Origin: Prado023 sp964418695
GTDB taxonomy: Bacteria > Actinomycetota > Actinomycetes > S36-B12 > CAIYMF01
DNA length: 64,000 nt
Direction: 5' to 3'
NCBI GenBank assembly: GCA_964418695.1
Contig: CAYQMN010000003.1
Location: 1-64,000, forward strand
Shown: piece after piece, positions 63,811 to 64,000 of the stretch
Layout: every line of letters begins with the position of its first letter
How positions within the stretch are numbered: position 1 is the stretch's first letter
Notes under the pieces: generated by a model
Seen by the model: the letters and a program-made list of their open reading frames with translations, nothing else
The model's database searches: none
What the model was told of the DNA's origin: nothing
Made by a program: the position numbers and the translations under genes

Positions 63811-64000
63811 GGTGTCGGGCTCACTCCTGAGCCGGTGGGCACGGTGAGCGCGGTGGACGCCGGCTTGCCGCGCCCGGACAGGGCCGCCTTGGTGGCGTTG
63901 AGCTGGGTGATGGCCCGCTTCGGCGGCCCGATCCGCTTGGCCCGGCCCTTCCCGGCCAGGCCCAGAACGGCGGCGATGACCAGCAGGATGCCCGCCACGA
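63807..64000 (-). CDS. Holin-like membrane protein, C-terminal part (gene continues beyond the window)
   Basis: The minus strand is open from the window edge to the stop at 63807. The visible 64 residues include the end of a membrane helix (VAGILLVIAAVLGLAGKGRA), a basic segment (IGPPKRAITQLNATKAALSG) and a Thr/Ser/Pro tail. The position upstream of the marP-adjacent hydrolase and this pattern fit the actinobacterial 'phage holin' (Holin-X type) family. Only the end is seen, so identity is tentative. Confidence 0.6.
   Translation of the reverse strand, partial: VAGILLVIAAVLGLAGKGRAKRIGPPKRAITQLNATKAALSGRGKPASTALTVPTGSGVSPTP

Overview
The window is a GC-rich actinobacterial chromosome segment centred on the replication origin. 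The evidence is the conserved order rpmH-rnpA-yidD-yidC-jag-rsmG (leftward) and dnaA-dnaN-recF-dciA-gyrB-gyrA (rightward), with clustered TTGTCCACA-type DnaA boxes between dnaA and dnaN. Actinobacterial marker genes are also present (crgA, class E sortase, DUF3566, DLW-39, DUF6049, MarP-type protease, BfrB ferritin). I cannot name the genus; the high GC, frequent GTG starts and leaderless-type promoters fit a high-GC actinomycete.

Layout. 1-2.5 kb: a visibly AT-richer restriction-modification module (XamI-like endonuclease, N6-adenine methyltransferase, small winged-helix-like protein) controlled by a striking 36-bp palindrome. It lies on the 3' side of a tRNA-Leu. 2.7-7.2 kb: GlsB/YeaQ membrane protein, tRNA-Leu, O-acyltransferase, CCA-adding enzyme. 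7.2-16.1 kb: a rightward cell-envelope/redox run (NUDIX, DUF6049, MurJ, membrane pseudokinase, TrxB, TrxA, CwlM). 16.1-18.4 kb: a secreted phospholipase-D-like protein with an inserted PKD domain, interrupting otherwise conserved synteny. 18.7-23.6 kb: a helix-turn-helix/coiled-coil protein, ParB without an adjacent ParA, RsmG, Jag, YidC, YidD, RnpA, RpmH. 23.9-34.7 kb: dnaA, oriC, dnaN, recF, dciA, gyrB, gyrA, DUF3566, tRNA-Ile, DLW-39, tRNA-Ala. 34.8-39 kb: cyclophilin, rhomboid protease, crgA, sortase E cluster, DUF881, pabA/trpG. 39-43 kb: a leftward operon trmH-dedA-pyrE-SDR-dapC. 43-50 kb: tRNA-Ser, bfrB, dnaX, recR, lysC, asd, tRNA-Pro. 50-64 kb: two hydrolases, YqeY, class A PBP, paired ArsA-like ATPases, MBL/NUDIX/RidA/DUF4177 operon, Crp, Nth, NUDIX, MarP, alpha/beta hydrolase, and the C-terminus of a holin-like membrane protein.

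How the genes work together. The core is replication, origin segregation and membrane-protein insertion. On the left is the MurJ/pseudokinase/CwlM peptidoglycan-control set; on the right are divisome and envelope genes (CrgA, sortase, PBP). Several genes usually kept in these neighbourhoods are missing: parA, the pknA-pknB-rodA-pbpA-pstP-fha block after trpG, ybaB between dnaX and recR, and a wblA/whiB4-type gene between the PBP and ArsA.

The most unusual signals are three. (1) An exact 13-bp palindrome TGTCCCTGGGACA occurs three times within 8 kb around the origin, next to an unexplained HTH/coiled-coil gene beside a ParA-less parB. (2) A 28-bp element GTGTCATTCGT-N8-TGTGGACAA occurs twice, near crgA and upstream of dnaX. 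(3) The R-M operator palindrome carries two copies of GTCGAC, the sequence recognised by the XamI prototype. Functional statements rest on recognition of families from translated sequence; no database search was run.
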